DNA from: an uncultured Jannaschia sp.
GTDB taxonomy: Bacteria > Pseudomonadota > Alphaproteobacteria > Rhodobacterales > Rhodobacteraceae
Assembly: GCF_947503795.1 (NCBI RefSeq)
Contig: NZ_CANNEZ010000002.1
Span: forward strand, 186,001-250,000
DNA length: 64,000 nt
Direction of reading: 5' to 3'
Shown here: one piece after another, positions 33,251 through 43,853 of the stretch
Position numbering within the stretch: position 1 is the first letter of the stretch
Layout: each line of letters opens with the position of its first letter
Program-made: the position numbers and the translations under genes
The notes under the pieces: model-generated
Seen by the model: the letters and a program-made list of their open reading frames with translations, nothing else
Database searches by the model: none
Told to the model about the DNA's origin: nothing

Positions 33251-33278
33251 CGGGCCCCGACATCTCTGCCGGGGCCCG
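33251..33278 (-). terminator. terminator of pnp
   Basis: The stem CGGGCCCCG with CGGGGCCCG around a ten-base loop begins 26 bases after the pnp stop. On the minus strand it is followed by TTCTCGTCT, a weak pyrimidine-rich tail. Confidence 0.65.
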
Positions 33279-33303
33279 CGTGGATTGTGGTGGTGGGGAC
33301 GCG

Positions 33304-35436
<2,133 letters not shown>

Positions 35437-35486
35437 TCTCATCCTGTCTGGGGACGCGTCCGGCGTTCCGGGGTCCCCGAGTGTAT

Positions 35487-35504
35487 GGCGGCCCCATTGC
35501 CGCC
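35487..35504 (-). promoter_or_regulatory. possible pnp leader hairpin
   Basis: GGCGGC and GCCGCC form a perfect six-base stem with a six-base loop, 51 bases upstream of the pnp start. pnp mRNAs in other proteobacteria are autoregulated through a leader stem-loop cut by RNase III. This could be the counterpart, though it is short and the evidence is positional only. Confidence 0.3.
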
Positions 35505-35611
35505 GACCCCCATTGTCCTTCGCGCGGGCGCCGGGGTCGGGACGCCACGTCTCAGATGGGGTGCCCTACACCGGTTCGGACAGGTTGGAAAGTGTCGCAA
35601 GGTCGCGGGCG

Positions 35612-36469
35612 TCAGGCCGGCAGAAGCTCGGCCAGCGCGGGGTGCGGAAAGCGGCGGCGGAGCGTGACGGCGTGGAAGCGCGCGGCGAGGTCGAGCGCGA
35701 AGGGCGCGGTCGCGAGCCGCCCCGAAGCCAGCTCGTCGGCGACGACGACGGCCGGCACAACGGCGAGGCCCGCGCCCTCGCGCACGAGGAGGCGGATCAT
35801 CGCCATATCGTCGACCTCGGCGGCGATCCGGGGGGTCACACCCATCCGCTCGCCCAGCGCGAGGAACCCCGACCGGATGCCGGGATCGGACGGCAGGATG
35901 AACGCGCCCTCGGCCAGAAGCGCGGACAGCGTCCCCTGCCCCAACCGGTCCGGCGGGCCGTGGATGGCCACGGGCTCGGTCGCGAGCGGATGGATCAGGA
36001 GGTCGCGGCCCGCATCGCGCGGCGGCTCGGAGGTCAGGACGACGTCGAGCGCCAGCGTCCGGAGGTCCGCGATCAGCGCGCTGGCATTGTCGGAGCGCAG
36101 CTCGATCCCCGTCTCGCGCCCGAGGACGGGGGCGAGGAACCGCGTCTGGAAGTTGCGCGAGAGCGTGGCGACCGCGCCGACCCGCAGCGGCTCGGACCCG
36201 CCGCCCGCGCGGCCCAGCGTCGCCAGAAGGTCGTCGCCGATGCGGAAGATGCGCTCGGCATGGTCGAGCGCCATCCGCCCGACCTCGGTCAGCTCCAGCC
36301 CGCGCCCGACCCGATCGAAGAGCGGATGCCCCAGCCGCGCCTCGAGCGTGCGGATCTGGGTCGAGAGCGCGGATTGCGACACGTTCAGCGTCTCGGCGGC
36401 GCGGGTCAGGTTCCCGGCGCGCGCCACGGCATGGAAGTAGCGGAGGTGGTGATAGTTGAGCGTGGCCAT
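35612..36469 (-). CDS. LysR family transcriptional regulator
   Basis: A 285-residue LysR regulator. The N-terminal winged helix runs through LNYHHLRYFHAVARAGNL and AAETLNVSQSALSTQIRTLE (about residues 4-43), followed by the effector domain. It is divergent from the SbtA-type bicarbonate transporter gene, the classic layout for a LysR target. No ribosome site precedes ATG 36469. Instead TATAAA stands eight bases before it, so the mRNA may be leaderless. The effector is unknown; related CmpR/CbbR proteins sense carbon metabolites. Confidence 0.9.
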   Translation of the reverse strand: MATLNYHHLRYFHAVARAGNLTRAAETLNVSQSALSTQIRTLEARLGHPLFDRVGRGLELTEVGRMALDHAERIFRIGDDLLATLGRAGGGSEPLRVGAVATLSRNFQTRFLAPVLGRETGIELRSDNASALIADLRTLALDVVLTSEPPRDAGRDLLIHPLATEPVAIHGPPDRLGQGTLSALLAEGAFILPSDPGIRSGFLALGERMGVTPRIAAEVDDMAMIRLLVREGAGLAVVPAVVVADELASGRLATAPFALDLAARFHAVTLRRRFPHPALAELLPA

Positions 36470-36488
36470 CGTTCGTATTTATAGAACG
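36470..36488. promoter_or_regulatory. LysR-type operator between lysR and sbtA
   Basis: CGTTC-GTATTTATA-GAACG is a perfect five-base dyad containing a T-N11-A LysR core, directly next to the lysR start codon. A second GAGAACG copy lies near 36514-36520. The site overlaps the likely lysR -10 box TATAAA, which fits autorepression plus control of the transporter gene. Confidence 0.5.
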
Positions 36489-36562
36489 CTATCCCGCAAA
36501 AGCAGTATTTTTCGAGAACGTGCATGCCCGCTACCTGATCGCCGACCCGACAGGAGACCGTC

Positions 36563-37615
36563 ATGGACATCGTATTCGACATCCTCGCCACCATGGTGGA
36601 GCAGATCCAGAAGCCCACCCTCGCCTTCCTGCTGGGCGGGATGGTGCTGGCCGCGCTCGGCTCCAAGCTCGAGGTGCCGGGGCCGGTCTACAAGTTCGTC
36701 GTCCTCCTCCTGCTGCTGAAGGTCGGCTTGGGCGCGGGCATCTCGGTGCGCGAGGCGAACCTTATGGAGCTCGTGGTGCCCGCGCTGGCTGCGGCTGCGG
36801 TCGGGGTCGCCATCGTCCTGATCGGCATGGTGACGCTGGCCCGCTGGCGGGGCGTGTCGCGCACCGACGGCATGGCGACGGCGGGGCTGTTCGGCGCGGT
36901 CTCGGCCTCGACGCTGGCCGCCGGGATGGCAATGCTCGACAGCGAGGGCGTCACCTACGAAGGCTTCATCGGCGCGCTCTACCCGTTCATGGATATCGCG
37001 GCACTGGTCACGGCGATCGTGTTGGCCAAGCTGGCCGAACAGCGGCGCGCGGCCCCCGCGGTACAGGGCGGCACGGTGGCGCTGGGCGGCGGCTCGGGCG
37101 GGTCGGCGTTCGATGGCAAGCTGGTCCGCGAGATCCTCGTCGACACGTTCCGCAGCGCCGCGATCTCGGCCCTCGTCCTCGGGCTGGCGTTGGGGATCTT
37201 CGCCAAGCCTGACTCGGTCTACGAGAGCTTCTACGAGCCGCTCTTCCGCGGGCTCCTGTCGATCCTGATGCTCATCATGGGGATGGAGGCCTGGTCGCGC
37301 CTGTCGGAGCTGCGCAAGGTTGCGGGCGCCTACATCCTCTACGGGCTGACCGCGCCGCTGGTCCACGGCCTTCTGGGCTTCGGCGCGGGGCTCGTCGCCC
37401 ACCACCTGACCGGGTTCTCGGGCGGCGGCGTGGTCCTGCTGGCGGTGATGGCGGCGTCGAGCTCGGACATCTCGGGCCCGCCGACCATGCGCGGCGCCCT
37501 CCCCGAGGCGAACCCCTCGGCCTATGTCGGCACCTCGACCGGGCTCGGGACGCCGGTGGCGATCCTGTCGATCCCGCTCTGGATGGCGCTGGCCGATGCG
37601 TTCATCGGCCTCTGA
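36563..37615 (+). CDS. sbtA: sodium-dependent bicarbonate transport family permease (SbtA-like)
   Basis: A 350-residue inner-membrane protein of the SbtA (DUF897) family with about ten hydrophobic segments. Recognisable blocks are KPTLAFLLGGMVLAALGSKL and LLLKVGLGAGISV near the N-terminus. MAASSSDISGPPTMRGALPE and NPSAYVGTSTGLGTPVAI lie near the C-terminus. Cyanobacterial SbtA imports bicarbonate with sodium. No PII-like SbtB partner is adjacent. The divergent LysR gene probably regulates it. In a heterotroph or mixotroph it could feed carboxylases, but no CO2-fixation genes are in the window. Confidence 0.9.
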   Translation: MDIVFDILATMVEQIQKPTLAFLLGGMVLAALGSKLEVPGPVYKFVVLLLLLKVGLGAGISVREANLMELVVPALAAAAVGVAIVLIGMVTLARWRGVSRTDGMATAGLFGAVSASTLAAGMAMLDSEGVTYEGFIGALYPFMDIAALVTAIVLAKLAEQRRAAPAVQGGTVALGGGSGGSAFDGKLVREILVDTFRSAAISALVLGLALGIFAKPDSVYESFYEPLFRGLLSILMLIMGMEAWSRLSELRKVAGAYILYGLTAPLVHGLLGFGAGLVAHHLTGFSGGGVVLLAVMAASSSDISGPPTMRGALPEANPSAYVGTSTGLGTPVAILSIPLWMALADAFIGL

Positions 37616-37621
37616 AGATGC

Positions 37622-37647
37622 AAAAAGGGGCCCGCGGGCCCCTTTTT
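37622..37647. terminator. bidirectional intrinsic terminator, sbtA/rpsO
   Basis: AAAAA, then the self-complementary GGGGCCCGCGGGCCCC, then TTTTT. It is a textbook bidirectional terminator between the convergent sbtA and rpsO genes. Confidence 0.92.
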
Positions 37648-37668
37648 CTTCGACGGTGATCGAGTGGC

Positions 37669-37938
37669 TCAGCGGCGGATGCCGAGGCGCTTGATCAGGT
37701 CCTGATACCGCTCTTCGGACTTGCCGCGCGTGTAATCCAGAAGCTTCCGGCGCTGCGCGACCATCATCAGGAGACCACGACGCGAGTGGTTGTCCTTCTT
37801 GTGGGTCTTGAAGTGCTCGGTCAGCGTGGTGATGCGCGACGTGAGGATCGCGACCTGGACTTCGGGCGAACCGGTGTCGCCTTCCTTGGTCGCGAATTCC
37901 TTGATCAGGCGGTTCTTCTCTTCGACGGTGATCGACAT
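37669..37938 (-). CDS. rpsO: 30S ribosomal protein S15
   Basis: Ribosomal protein S15 binds 16S rRNA early in small-subunit assembly. The 89-residue sequence is complete: [20 protein letters not shown] at the start, the [19 protein letters not shown] core and [12 protein letters not shown] at the end. ATG 37938, preceded by CAGGAGA, is used rather than the longer frame from 37992. In most relatives pnp follows immediately; here sbtA and lysR intervene. Confidence 0.98.
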   Translation of the reverse strand: MSITVEEKNRLIKEFATKEGDTGSPEVQVAILTSRITTLTEHFKTHKKDNHSRRGLLMMVAQRRKLLDYTRGKSEERYQDLIKRLGIRR

Positions 37939-38134
37939 CGGGGTCTCCTGTGGGTTCGGGGTCATGGCGCAGGCCGGGATGTCGTCCAGCAAGGCCCTTG
38001 GAGTGAGCGCGCCGCCTACACCCTCCGCCTGCGCAAGGAAAGCCCCATTCCGCGGCGTTAACCATGTTTCCCCTATGTTCTATGTGCAGGCGCATCCCGC
38101 GTGGTAGGCACGCCCACCCAAGGGAAATCCGCCC

Positions 38135-38650
38135 ATGTTCCTGATCGCCGGCCTATTGGGCGTTCTCGTCTCGGGGGCGCTGATGTTCGCACCGACCGGA
38201 CATGACACGGCCGAAGAAGCGCCCGCCCCCGATGGCGACGCATCGGCCGGGGACGAATCGCCCCTGACCGTCGCCACGAATGGTGACGGGGAGAGCGACG
38301 ACAGGCTGGCCGACGGCACCGGCGATCGGCTGGCGGGCGGGGACGGGACGGACCTGTTTCTCTTCCGCGCGCCGCCGGTCGCGTTCATCGAAGACGGCCC
38401 CGCGACGCTGTCCTCGGCGGCGGCGGATGACGGGCTGGCGATAGATGACGGCCCGCCGCTGATCGAGGATTTCGATCCCGGCGAGGATCTCATCGAAATC
38501 GCCTATGGCGCCGACGAGCCGGTGCCCGACCTGACGATCACATGCGGCCCCGCGGGACAGGAGGTGCGTCTCGACGGCGAGATCGTCGCCCACGTCGCGG
38601 GCACCGCGTCGGTCGAGGCGGCGCATATCCGCCTCGTCGCCTGGGTCTGA
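38135..38650 (+). CDS. small acidic exported protein with RTX-like repeat remnant
   Basis: A 171-residue very acidic protein with an N-terminal hydrophobic segment (FLIAGLLGVLVSGALMF, about residues 2-18) that may anchor or export it. The middle reads DGTGDRLAGGDGTDLFLF, like one nonapeptide of a calcium-binding RTX domain. LIEDFDPGEDLIEI follows, then DGEIVAHVAGT, as in the C-terminal parts of serralysin-type RTX proteins. There is only about one repeat, so calcium binding is uncertain. It is divergent from rpsO. Function unknown. Confidence 0.7.
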   Translation: MFLIAGLLGVLVSGALMFAPTGHDTAEEAPAPDGDASAGDESPLTVATNGDGESDDRLADGTGDRLAGGDGTDLFLFRAPPVAFIEDGPATLSSAAADDGLAIDDGPPLIEDFDPGEDLIEIAYGADEPVPDLTITCGPAGQEVRLDGEIVAHVAGTASVEAAHIRLVAWV

Positions 38651-38653
38651 CCC

Positions 38654-39526
38654 TCAGTCGAAGAACGCCAAGAGGGCCGAGGCGACGGCCTCCGGGTCCT
38701 CCTCCATGGCGAAATGGCCGGTATCGACGGAGGTGTCGGTGACGGTCTCGGCCCAGGTCCGCCATACGGCCGCCGGATCGCCGGTCGAGGCCGGGAAGCC
38801 ATGTCGGCCCCAGACGAAGTGGAGCGGTGCCGCGATGCGGCGGCCCGCGGCGCGATCGGCCGCGTCGATAGCACGGTCGGTGTGATACCCTGCCCGGTAA
38901 TCGGCACACATCGCCGTCCGCCGCACCGGGTCCTCGGCCTGCGCGCGGTAGCTGTCGCGCGCGTCGTCGGCGAAGGGTGCGAGCGTGCCGGTCCGGTTCC
39001 AGGCCGACAGCGTCCAGTCGATATACCATGCCGGATCGGCCCCGATCAGGCGCTCGGGCAGCGGCGCCTTCTGGGCGAGGAAGTTCCAGTGATACGCCGC
39101 CTGCGCGAGATCGGCGGACCAGGCGTCCCAGAAGGCGACGGTGGGGATGACCTCGAGGATGGCGAGGCGCGCGATCCGCTCGGGATGATCCAGCGCGAAC
39201 CGGTAGGCGACCCGCGCGCCCCGGTCATGGCCCGCGATGTCGGCGCGCGCGATCCCCTCGGCATCGAGCACGGCGGCGACGTCCCCGGCCATCCGGCGCT
39301 TGGAATAGACCGTGTGACCGTCATCGTCGGGCGGCGCGTCGCTGTCGCCATAGCCGCGCAGGTCGATCAGCAGGCAGGTGAACCGCTCGTCCAGGCGTGG
39401 CAGGACGGGCAGCCAACAGCGGTGGTTCTGCGGATAGCCGTGGAGCAGAACGAGCGGCGGGCCGGACCCGGCACGGCGATAGGCGATGCGGGTGCCGTCG
39501 GGAGCGGTGGCGTATTCGGGCGTCAT
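38654..39526 (-). CDS. alpha/beta hydrolase with haloacetate dehalogenase active site
   Basis: A 290-residue alpha/beta hydrolase of the fluoroacetate dehalogenase type. The nucleophile elbow reads GHDRGARV, giving Asp101 (not serine), Arg102 and Arg105. His146-Trp147 (YHWNF) match the halide-binding pair, Tyr210 is a candidate for the third halide ligand, and His271 (TGHFAMEEDPEAV) is the base. This is the full residue set of characterised defluorinases, although close relatives can be epoxide hydrolases. ATG 39526 overlaps the DUF1643 stop by four bases, so the two genes are co-translated. Confidence 0.88.
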   Translation of the reverse strand: MTPEYATAPDGTRIAYRRAGSGPPLVLLHGYPQNHRCWLPVLPRLDERFTCLLIDLRGYGDSDAPPDDDGHTVYSKRRMAGDVAAVLDAEGIARADIAGHDRGARVAYRFALDHPERIARLAILEVIPTVAFWDAWSADLAQAAYHWNFLAQKAPLPERLIGADPAWYIDWTLSAWNRTGTLAPFADDARDSYRAQAEDPVRRTAMCADYRAGYHTDRAIDAADRAAGRRIAAPLHFVWGRHGFPASTGDPAAVWRTWAETVTDTSVDTGHFAMEEDPEAVASALLAFFD

Positions 39527-40038
39527 GGCATGTCCCAGGGCTGTGGCTGGACGTCGTACCCGATATAGAGCGGATGCTTCGGATGCCCCGCCTTCGAGAG
39601 GCCCAGCGTCAGGAGTGGTCGGTCGGTGCCGCGCAGGAGGTCGGCCACCCGCGCGCCGCGGTCGAGATGCGCGCCATGGGTGCCCCAGGCGCAGACGACC
39701 GCGTCCGCCCAAAGCGCCGCGTCGCGGATGGCCGCGTCGTTCGCCGCGCCGCCCACCGGGTCAAGGCAGGCGCGCATGTCGCGGGGATCGGTCGCGCGAT
39801 AGGCGAAGATGTTGGTGACCCGGAACGCGCCGTAGCCCAGCGCCCGGGCGCGGCGCTCGCAGCGCTCGACGGTGGGGTCGTTCGAAAGCTCGGTCGCGGT
39901 CGACGGGTTCAGCATGACGAAGTTGACCCGCCCCCGGTCGGCATCCCAAGTGCGGGTCAGGTCGTAGCGGTAGCGTTCGTCGTCGGAATAGGTCGCGGTC
40001 GAGGGCGCGTCGCCCTTGGTGTGGGTGCGGGTGATCAT
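39523..40038 (-). CDS. DUF1643 domain-containing protein
   Basis: A 171-residue member of DUF1643, whose function is not known. The family core is plain: RYDLTRTWD, FVMLNPSTATEL, DPTVERCERRARALGYG and VTNIFAYRATDP. WGTHG and LGLSKAGHPKHPLYIG follow near the end. It is probably cytoplasmic. It is translationally coupled to the dehalogenase-like gene downstream. In relatives it is often found near truB, as here. Confidence 0.92.
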   Translation of the reverse strand: MITRTHTKGDAPSTATYSDDERYRYDLTRTWDADRGRVNFVMLNPSTATELSNDPTVERCERRARALGYGAFRVTNIFAYRATDPRDMRACLDPVGGAANDAAIRDAALWADAVVCAWGTHGAHLDRGARVADLLRGTDRPLLTLGLSKAGHPKHPLYIGYDVQPQPWDMP

Positions 40039-40089
40039 GCCCCGAGGGATGCCAGCCGCCCCCGGCCGGGGGCAAGGGGCGGCGGCGGA

Positions 40090-40566
40090 TCAGGCGCGGC
40101 GTTCGATCACCGCCGCGGCGACGAGCCCGTAGAGCACATGCCCCCAGAGCGCGACCCAGGTGATGCCGGTGAAGCCGAGGAAGGCCGGGTTGCCCGCGAC
40201 GAGATGCGCCATGACGTAGAGCGCGAAGATCCAGAGCCCGACGCCGTAGGCCGTGGCGACGACGCTCCAGTGCAGGCGCGGCAGCAGGCGCGCGGCCAGC
40301 GGGCGGGCGATCAGGAGGTAGCCCAGCGGATAGGCGATCAGCCCTGTCAGGATGTGGAGGATGTCGGCCATCCCTTTGGGGACGCTGCCGAACACCGTGT
40401 TGAGCGTCTGCTGGGCGAGGCCGACGGGTGCCAGCTTGGCGTAGCCGGCCAGCGGCGAGAGACCCTGGCCGAAGAGGTCGAAGGCGAGGGTCGCGAGCGC
40501 CCCGGCGACGAGGACGGTGGTTGCGGTGCGCGTGAGGTCGGGCGTGGTGGGGTTGAGCGTGGTCAT
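40090..40566 (-). CDS. integral membrane protein of unknown function
   Basis: A 158-residue protein with about four predicted membrane helices: TTVLVAGALATLAFDLF, ILTGLIAYPLGYLLIARPL, VVATAYGVGLWIFALYVMAH and ITWVALWGHVLYGLVAAAV. HW and H residues lie at helix ends, but I see no known metal motif. I do not recognise a family with confidence. It lies between truB and DUF1643 on the same strand, but truB has its own terminator, so it probably has its own promoter in 40567-40695. Confidence 0.75.
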   Translation of the reverse strand: MTTLNPTTPDLTRTATTVLVAGALATLAFDLFGQGLSPLAGYAKLAPVGLAQQTLNTVFGSVPKGMADILHILTGLIAYPLGYLLIARPLAARLLPRLHWSVVATAYGVGLWIFALYVMAHLVAGNPAFLGFTGITWVALWGHVLYGLVAAAVIERRA

Positions 40567-40695
40567 GGCATTGCATCCTTGCGGGTCATGGGTTGGGTTG
40601 CCCCGACCCTAGACCGCCGGACCGGTCCCGCGGCAGCCCCGCTCACGGCAAGGTGGCGACGCGCGCGGCAAGGGCCGCATTCCGTGATCCACTGT

Positions 40696-40718
40696 AACAA
40701 AACACCCCGGATCGGGGG
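40696..40718 (-). terminator. intrinsic terminator of truB
   Basis: On the minus strand CCCCG-ATC-CGGGG is followed by TGTTTTGTT, about 11 bases after the truB stop. The stem is short but GC-only, with a good T-rich tail. Confidence 0.75.
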
Positions 40719-40728
40719 CACGCATGTT

Positions 40729-41631
40729 TCAGCGCACGAAGACCTTGGTCGGATAGAGCCGGCCCGCGCGATAGGTGCCGATGGCGACGGCCTGTCCGTC
40801 CAGCGCCGCCCAGCAGGTCTCGCCGAAGCCTGCGCCGAACGCGACCTCCGCCGGGTTGCCATGGCGCAGGCGGGCGGCGGCCTCGGCCTTGACCGACAGC
40901 ATGGGCAGACCGGCGAGGCCCAGTTCAAGCGGCTGGACGAGGGCGTCGAGTTCGGGGCGGCGGGCCAGCGCCTCGATCCGGTCCCAGGCGAGGCCGTCCT
41001 CGGCGCGGAACGGACCCGACCACGTGCGGCGGAGCCACGCGACGTGTCCGAGGCAGCCCAGCGCACGGCCCAGATCGCGCGCGATGGAGCGGACATAGCC
41101 GCCCTTGCCGCAGACCATCTTGAGTTCGGCGCCGGTGGTGTCAGCGGAGAGCACCTCGAGCCGCTCGACATGAAGGGGCCGCGCGGCGAGGTCCATCGCG
41201 ACGCCTTCGCGCGCAAGGTCATAGGCGCGTTCGCCATCGACCTTCACCGCCGAGACCTGCGGTGGAACCTGTTCGATATCGCCCCGGAAGGCGGCCAGTG
41301 CCGCGTCGATGGCGGCGGCGTCGGGCACGGTGCCGTCGCCCTGCCGAACCAGCTCGCCCGAGGCATCGTCGGTGGTTGTCTCGGCCCCCCAGGTGACGCG
41401 AAACCGGTAGCATTTCGCGGCGTCGGTCACGTAGGGCACGGTCTTCGTCGCCTCGCCCAGCGCCACGGCCAGAACGCCCGTCGCATCGGGGTCGAGCGTG
41501 CCCGCGTGGCCGGCCTTCCGTGCGTCCAGCGCCCAGCGGACGCGTCCGACCACGGACGTGGAGGTCACGCCCGCGGGCTTGTCGACCACGATCCAGCCAT
41601 GGGTATCGCGTCCGCGCTTGCGCCGGGGCAT
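40729..41631 (-). CDS. truB: tRNA pseudouridine(55) synthase TruB
   Basis: TruB makes pseudouridine 55 in the T-loop of tRNAs. The 300-residue protein has the catalytic aspartate in [15 protein letters not shown] near residue 44, [13 protein letters not shown] at the start and the tyrosine in [13 protein letters not shown]-terminal extension ends KVFVR. ATG 41631 follows the upstream stop directly. It is expected beside rbfA, rpsO and pnp; here a periplasmic enzyme gene sits between rbfA and truB. Confidence 0.96.
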   Translation of the reverse strand: MPRRKRGRDTHGWIVVDKPAGVTSTSVVGRVRWALDARKAGHAGTLDPDATGVLAVALGEATKTVPYVTDAAKCYRFRVTWGAETTTDDASGELVRQGDGTVPDAAAIDAALAAFRGDIEQVPPQVSAVKVDGERAYDLAREGVAMDLAARPLHVERLEVLSADTTGAELKMVCGKGGYVRSIARDLGRALGCLGHVAWLRRTWSGPFRAEDGLAWDRIEALARRPELDALVQPLELGLAGLPMLSVKAEAAARLRHGNPAEVAFGAGFGETCWAALDGQAVAIGTYRAGRLYPTKVFVR

Positions 41632-42351
41632 CTAGCGGGCCGTCACCGACAGGATCGGCCCCATCTGGCGGCCCGGATCGGCCCGGTCCTGTCCCGGCAC
41701 GTAGAGCCGCGAGACGCTGCCATCGAGATAGAGCGCGTCGCGCAGGCCCAGCTCGTCGCGAAAGAGCGTCGCCATCTCGTGGAAAGTGACCGGCTCGTCG
41801 GAGATGGCGAAATGGACGGTACCGCCATCGGGCGAGACGCCGACGCCGTTGCGCAGGTTGCGGTATTCGCTGTCGGCGATGAAGCGGGGGTGGAGCGCGC
41901 CGTCGATGACCAGCATCGGCCCCGATTGGGTGGCGTGGTCGCAGGCGGGTGGGTCGGCGGCGAAACGGCGCGATTCGATGACGCTTGCGCGGGTGCCGGC
42001 GACGCAGAACACGCCGTTCGGCAGCATCCCGAAATTGCCGGGTCCGGCGGAGGTGACGATGCCGCGCCGCTCGGTCCCGTCCTCGATATAGAGGCCGACG
42101 GGCGCGCGGTCGGGATGGTACATGCCGCCGTTCATCGCGAAGGCGATCGAGGCCTCGGTCTCGCGGGCGAGTGCGGCGAAGCTGCCCAGCCGGGTGCCGT
42201 CGGCGGCGTCGAGGCGCAGCTCGACCGCGAAGGCGTCGAGCGGAGCCGTGCAGACCGTGAACGCGCGGTCGCGATGCGGCACGGCGCGGCAATCCTGCGC
42301 CGCGGCGCCGCCCGAGAGCGCCAGCAGGAGCAGGGCCGCGAGGCGGATCAT
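41632..42351 (-). CDS. phosphodiester glycosidase family protein, exported
   Basis: A 239-residue exported protein. Residues 1-19 form a signal peptide ([16 protein letters not shown]). The rest has the NAGPA/phosphodiester glycosidase pattern: [12 protein letters not shown] near residue 70, [27 protein letters not shown] and [13 protein letters not shown]. Relatives cleave sugar phosphodiesters in the periplasm or in human lysosomal targeting; the bacterial substrate is unknown. Its ends overlap or abut rbfA and truB, so it must be co-transcribed with these RNA-maturation genes, an odd functional mix. Confidence 0.88.
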   Translation of the reverse strand: MIRLAALLLLALSGGAAAQDCRAVPHRDRAFTVCTAPLDAFAVELRLDAADGTRLGSFAALARETEASIAFAMNGGMYHPDRAPVGLYIEDGTERRGIVTSAGPGNFGMLPNGVFCVAGTRASVIESRRFAADPPACDHATQSGPMLVIDGALHPRFIADSEYRNLRNGVGVSPDGGTVHFAISDEPVTFHEMATLFRDELGLRDALYLDGSVSRLYVPGQDRADPGRQMGPILSVTAR

Positions 42352-42764
42352 GCCTCGCCGTCTCCGCCCTCGGCGTCGACATCGCGGCGGACCGTGTCGT
42401 CGGAGAACATCCGGCGCGTGTCGTCCATCCGGTCGAAGGTCTCGTCGATGCGGAAGCGCAGGTCGGGCGCGAACTTGAGCGTCATCTCCTTGGAGATCGC
42501 GCGGCGCAGCTCGCCCTTGTTGCGCTTGAGGGCGGCGATCGCCTTCTCCCGGTCCTTGCCGCCCAGCGGAAGCACCCAGGCGGTCGCGACCTTGAGATCG
42601 GGCGAGGTCGTGACCTCGCCCACGGTGATCGACATGGATTGCAGCTCGGGGTCGTGGATATCGCCGCGCGCGAGCACGTCGGAGAGGGTGCGCCGGATCA
42701 GCTCGCCCACCCGCAGCTGGCGCTGGGACGGACCGCCGCCGGTGTCGAAACGGGAACGTGCCAT
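42348..42764 (-). CDS. rbfA: ribosome-binding factor A
   Basis: RbfA is a KH-like protein that helps 16S rRNA 5'-end maturation and cold adaptation. The 138-residue protein shows [19 protein letters not shown], the strand [19 protein letters not shown], and [19 protein letters not shown]. An acidic tail completes it. GGAGG six bases before ATG 42764 fixes the start. It leads the run rbfA - glycosidase - truB, with four-base or adjacent junctions. Confidence 0.94.
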   Translation of the reverse strand: MARSRFDTGGGPSQRQLRVGELIRRTLSDVLARGDIHDPELQSMSITVGEVTTSPDLKVATAWVLPLGGKDREKAIAALKRNKGELRRAISKEMTLKFAPDLRFRIDETFDRMDDTRRMFSDDTVRRDVDAEGGDGEA

Positions 42765-42912
42765 GGGGCCTCCGGGGTCAGGGGCTTGCAGATAGGCGGG
42801 GCGGCGCGGCGGTGCAACAGGCGCGGTTTCGCGCAAGCGACCCCGTGCGCCCCGCGGCGCGCCCCTGTAGAGACGCCGGAAGACCACGCGTTCGGGCGGA
42901 GGAGAGAGCACC

Positions 42913-43719
42913 ATGACCCCAGGCATCGTCGTGATGGGCGGATCCGGCCGGATGGGCCGGATGTTGATCGAGGGAATCGACGCGCGGGACGATTGCCGCC
43001 TGGTCGGCGTGACCGAAGCGCCGGACCACACCTGGGCGGGCCGCGACCTGGGCGAGGCGTTGGGCGGCGCGGCGCGGGGCGTGCCGGTCACCGACGATCC
43101 GATCGAGGTGGTGGCCCGCGCGCAGGCCGTGATCGACTTCACGACGCCCGCGGCGACCGTGGCGATGTCCGAGCTCTGCGCGCAGGCCCGCGCGGTCCAC
43201 GTGGTGGGTACGACCGGGCTCGGGGTGGACGACATCGCGGCGCTGGACCGCGCAGCGCGGCACGCGACGGTGATCCGCGCGGGCAACATGTCGCTGGGCG
43301 TGAACCTTCTGACGCAGCTCGTCCGGCAGGTCGCGGCGGCGCTGGACGACGAGTACGACATCGAAATCGTCGAGGCGCATCACCGCCACAAGGTCGACGC
43401 GCCCTCGGGGACCGCGCTGATGCTGGGCGAGGCAGCGGCCGAGGGGCGCGGCGTGGCGCTGGACGCGGTGTCCGACCGGGGCCGCGACGGCATGACCGGC
43501 GGGCGGGGGCGCGGCACGATTGGGTTCCACGCGATCCGGGGTGGCGACGTGGTGGGCGATCACGACGTGATCTTCGCCGCCGATGGCGAGCGGGTGGTGC
43601 TGCGGCATCTGGCGACCGACCGATCGGTCTTCGCGCGGGGCGCGATCAAGGCCGCGCTCTGGGGACAGGGCAAGGGTCCGGGCGCGTTCGACATGATGGA
43701 CGTGTTGGGCCTGCGGTAA
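42913..43719 (+). CDS. dapB: 4-hydroxy-tetrahydrodipicolinate reductase
   Basis: DapB reduces the cyclic dihydrodipicolinate intermediate with NAD(P)H on the way to lysine and diaminopimelate. The 268-residue protein has the nucleotide motif GGSGRMGRM near residue 9. It also has [13 protein letters not shown] and the signature [15 protein letters not shown] with the active histidine and lysine. It is divergent from rbfA and followed by a cluster of three hairpins. Confidence 0.97.
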   Translation: MTPGIVVMGGSGRMGRMLIEGIDARDDCRLVGVTEAPDHTWAGRDLGEALGGAARGVPVTDDPIEVVARAQAVIDFTTPAATVAMSELCAQARAVHVVGTTGLGVDDIAALDRAARHATVIRAGNMSLGVNLLTQLVRQVAAALDDEYDIEIVEAHHRHKVDAPSGTALMLGEAAAEGRGVALDAVSDRGRDGMTGGRGRGTIGFHAIRGGDVVGDHDVIFAADGERVVLRHLATDRSVFARGAIKAALWGQGKGPGAFDMMDVLGLR

Positions 43720-43726
43720 AGGGGGA

Positions 43727-43800
43727 GCGAGGGGCCAGCCCCTCGCGCACCCCGGTCGGGGGGCCGTCTGCCCCCCGACATCCCCCCGAAGGTATTTCGG
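43727..43800. repeat. triple-hairpin intergenic element after dapB
   Basis: Three perfect inverted repeats stand in a row: GCGAGGGG with CCCCTCGC (43727-43746), TCGGGGGG with CCCCCCGA (43756-43778) and CCGAA with TTCGG (43786-43800). The motif with a CCCCCCGA box followed by a GTATTT-type end resembles extragenic palindromes seen at gene ends in Rhodobacteraceae. It probably acts in transcription termination or 3'-end protection of dapB mRNA. Confidence 0.6.
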
Positions 43801-43853
43801 GCCAGAGGACAGGCACGGTTGATGTCGCACACCCGAGGGCCATCTTTTGGGGC

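Noticed and set aside
39397-42795. A very long plus-strand open frame of more than 1100 codons
   Set aside because: It lies opposite DUF1643, a membrane protein, truB, the glycosidase and rbfA, all with recognisable families. Its sequence is low-complexity Arg/Gly/His-rich, as expected for the antisense of GC-rich genes.
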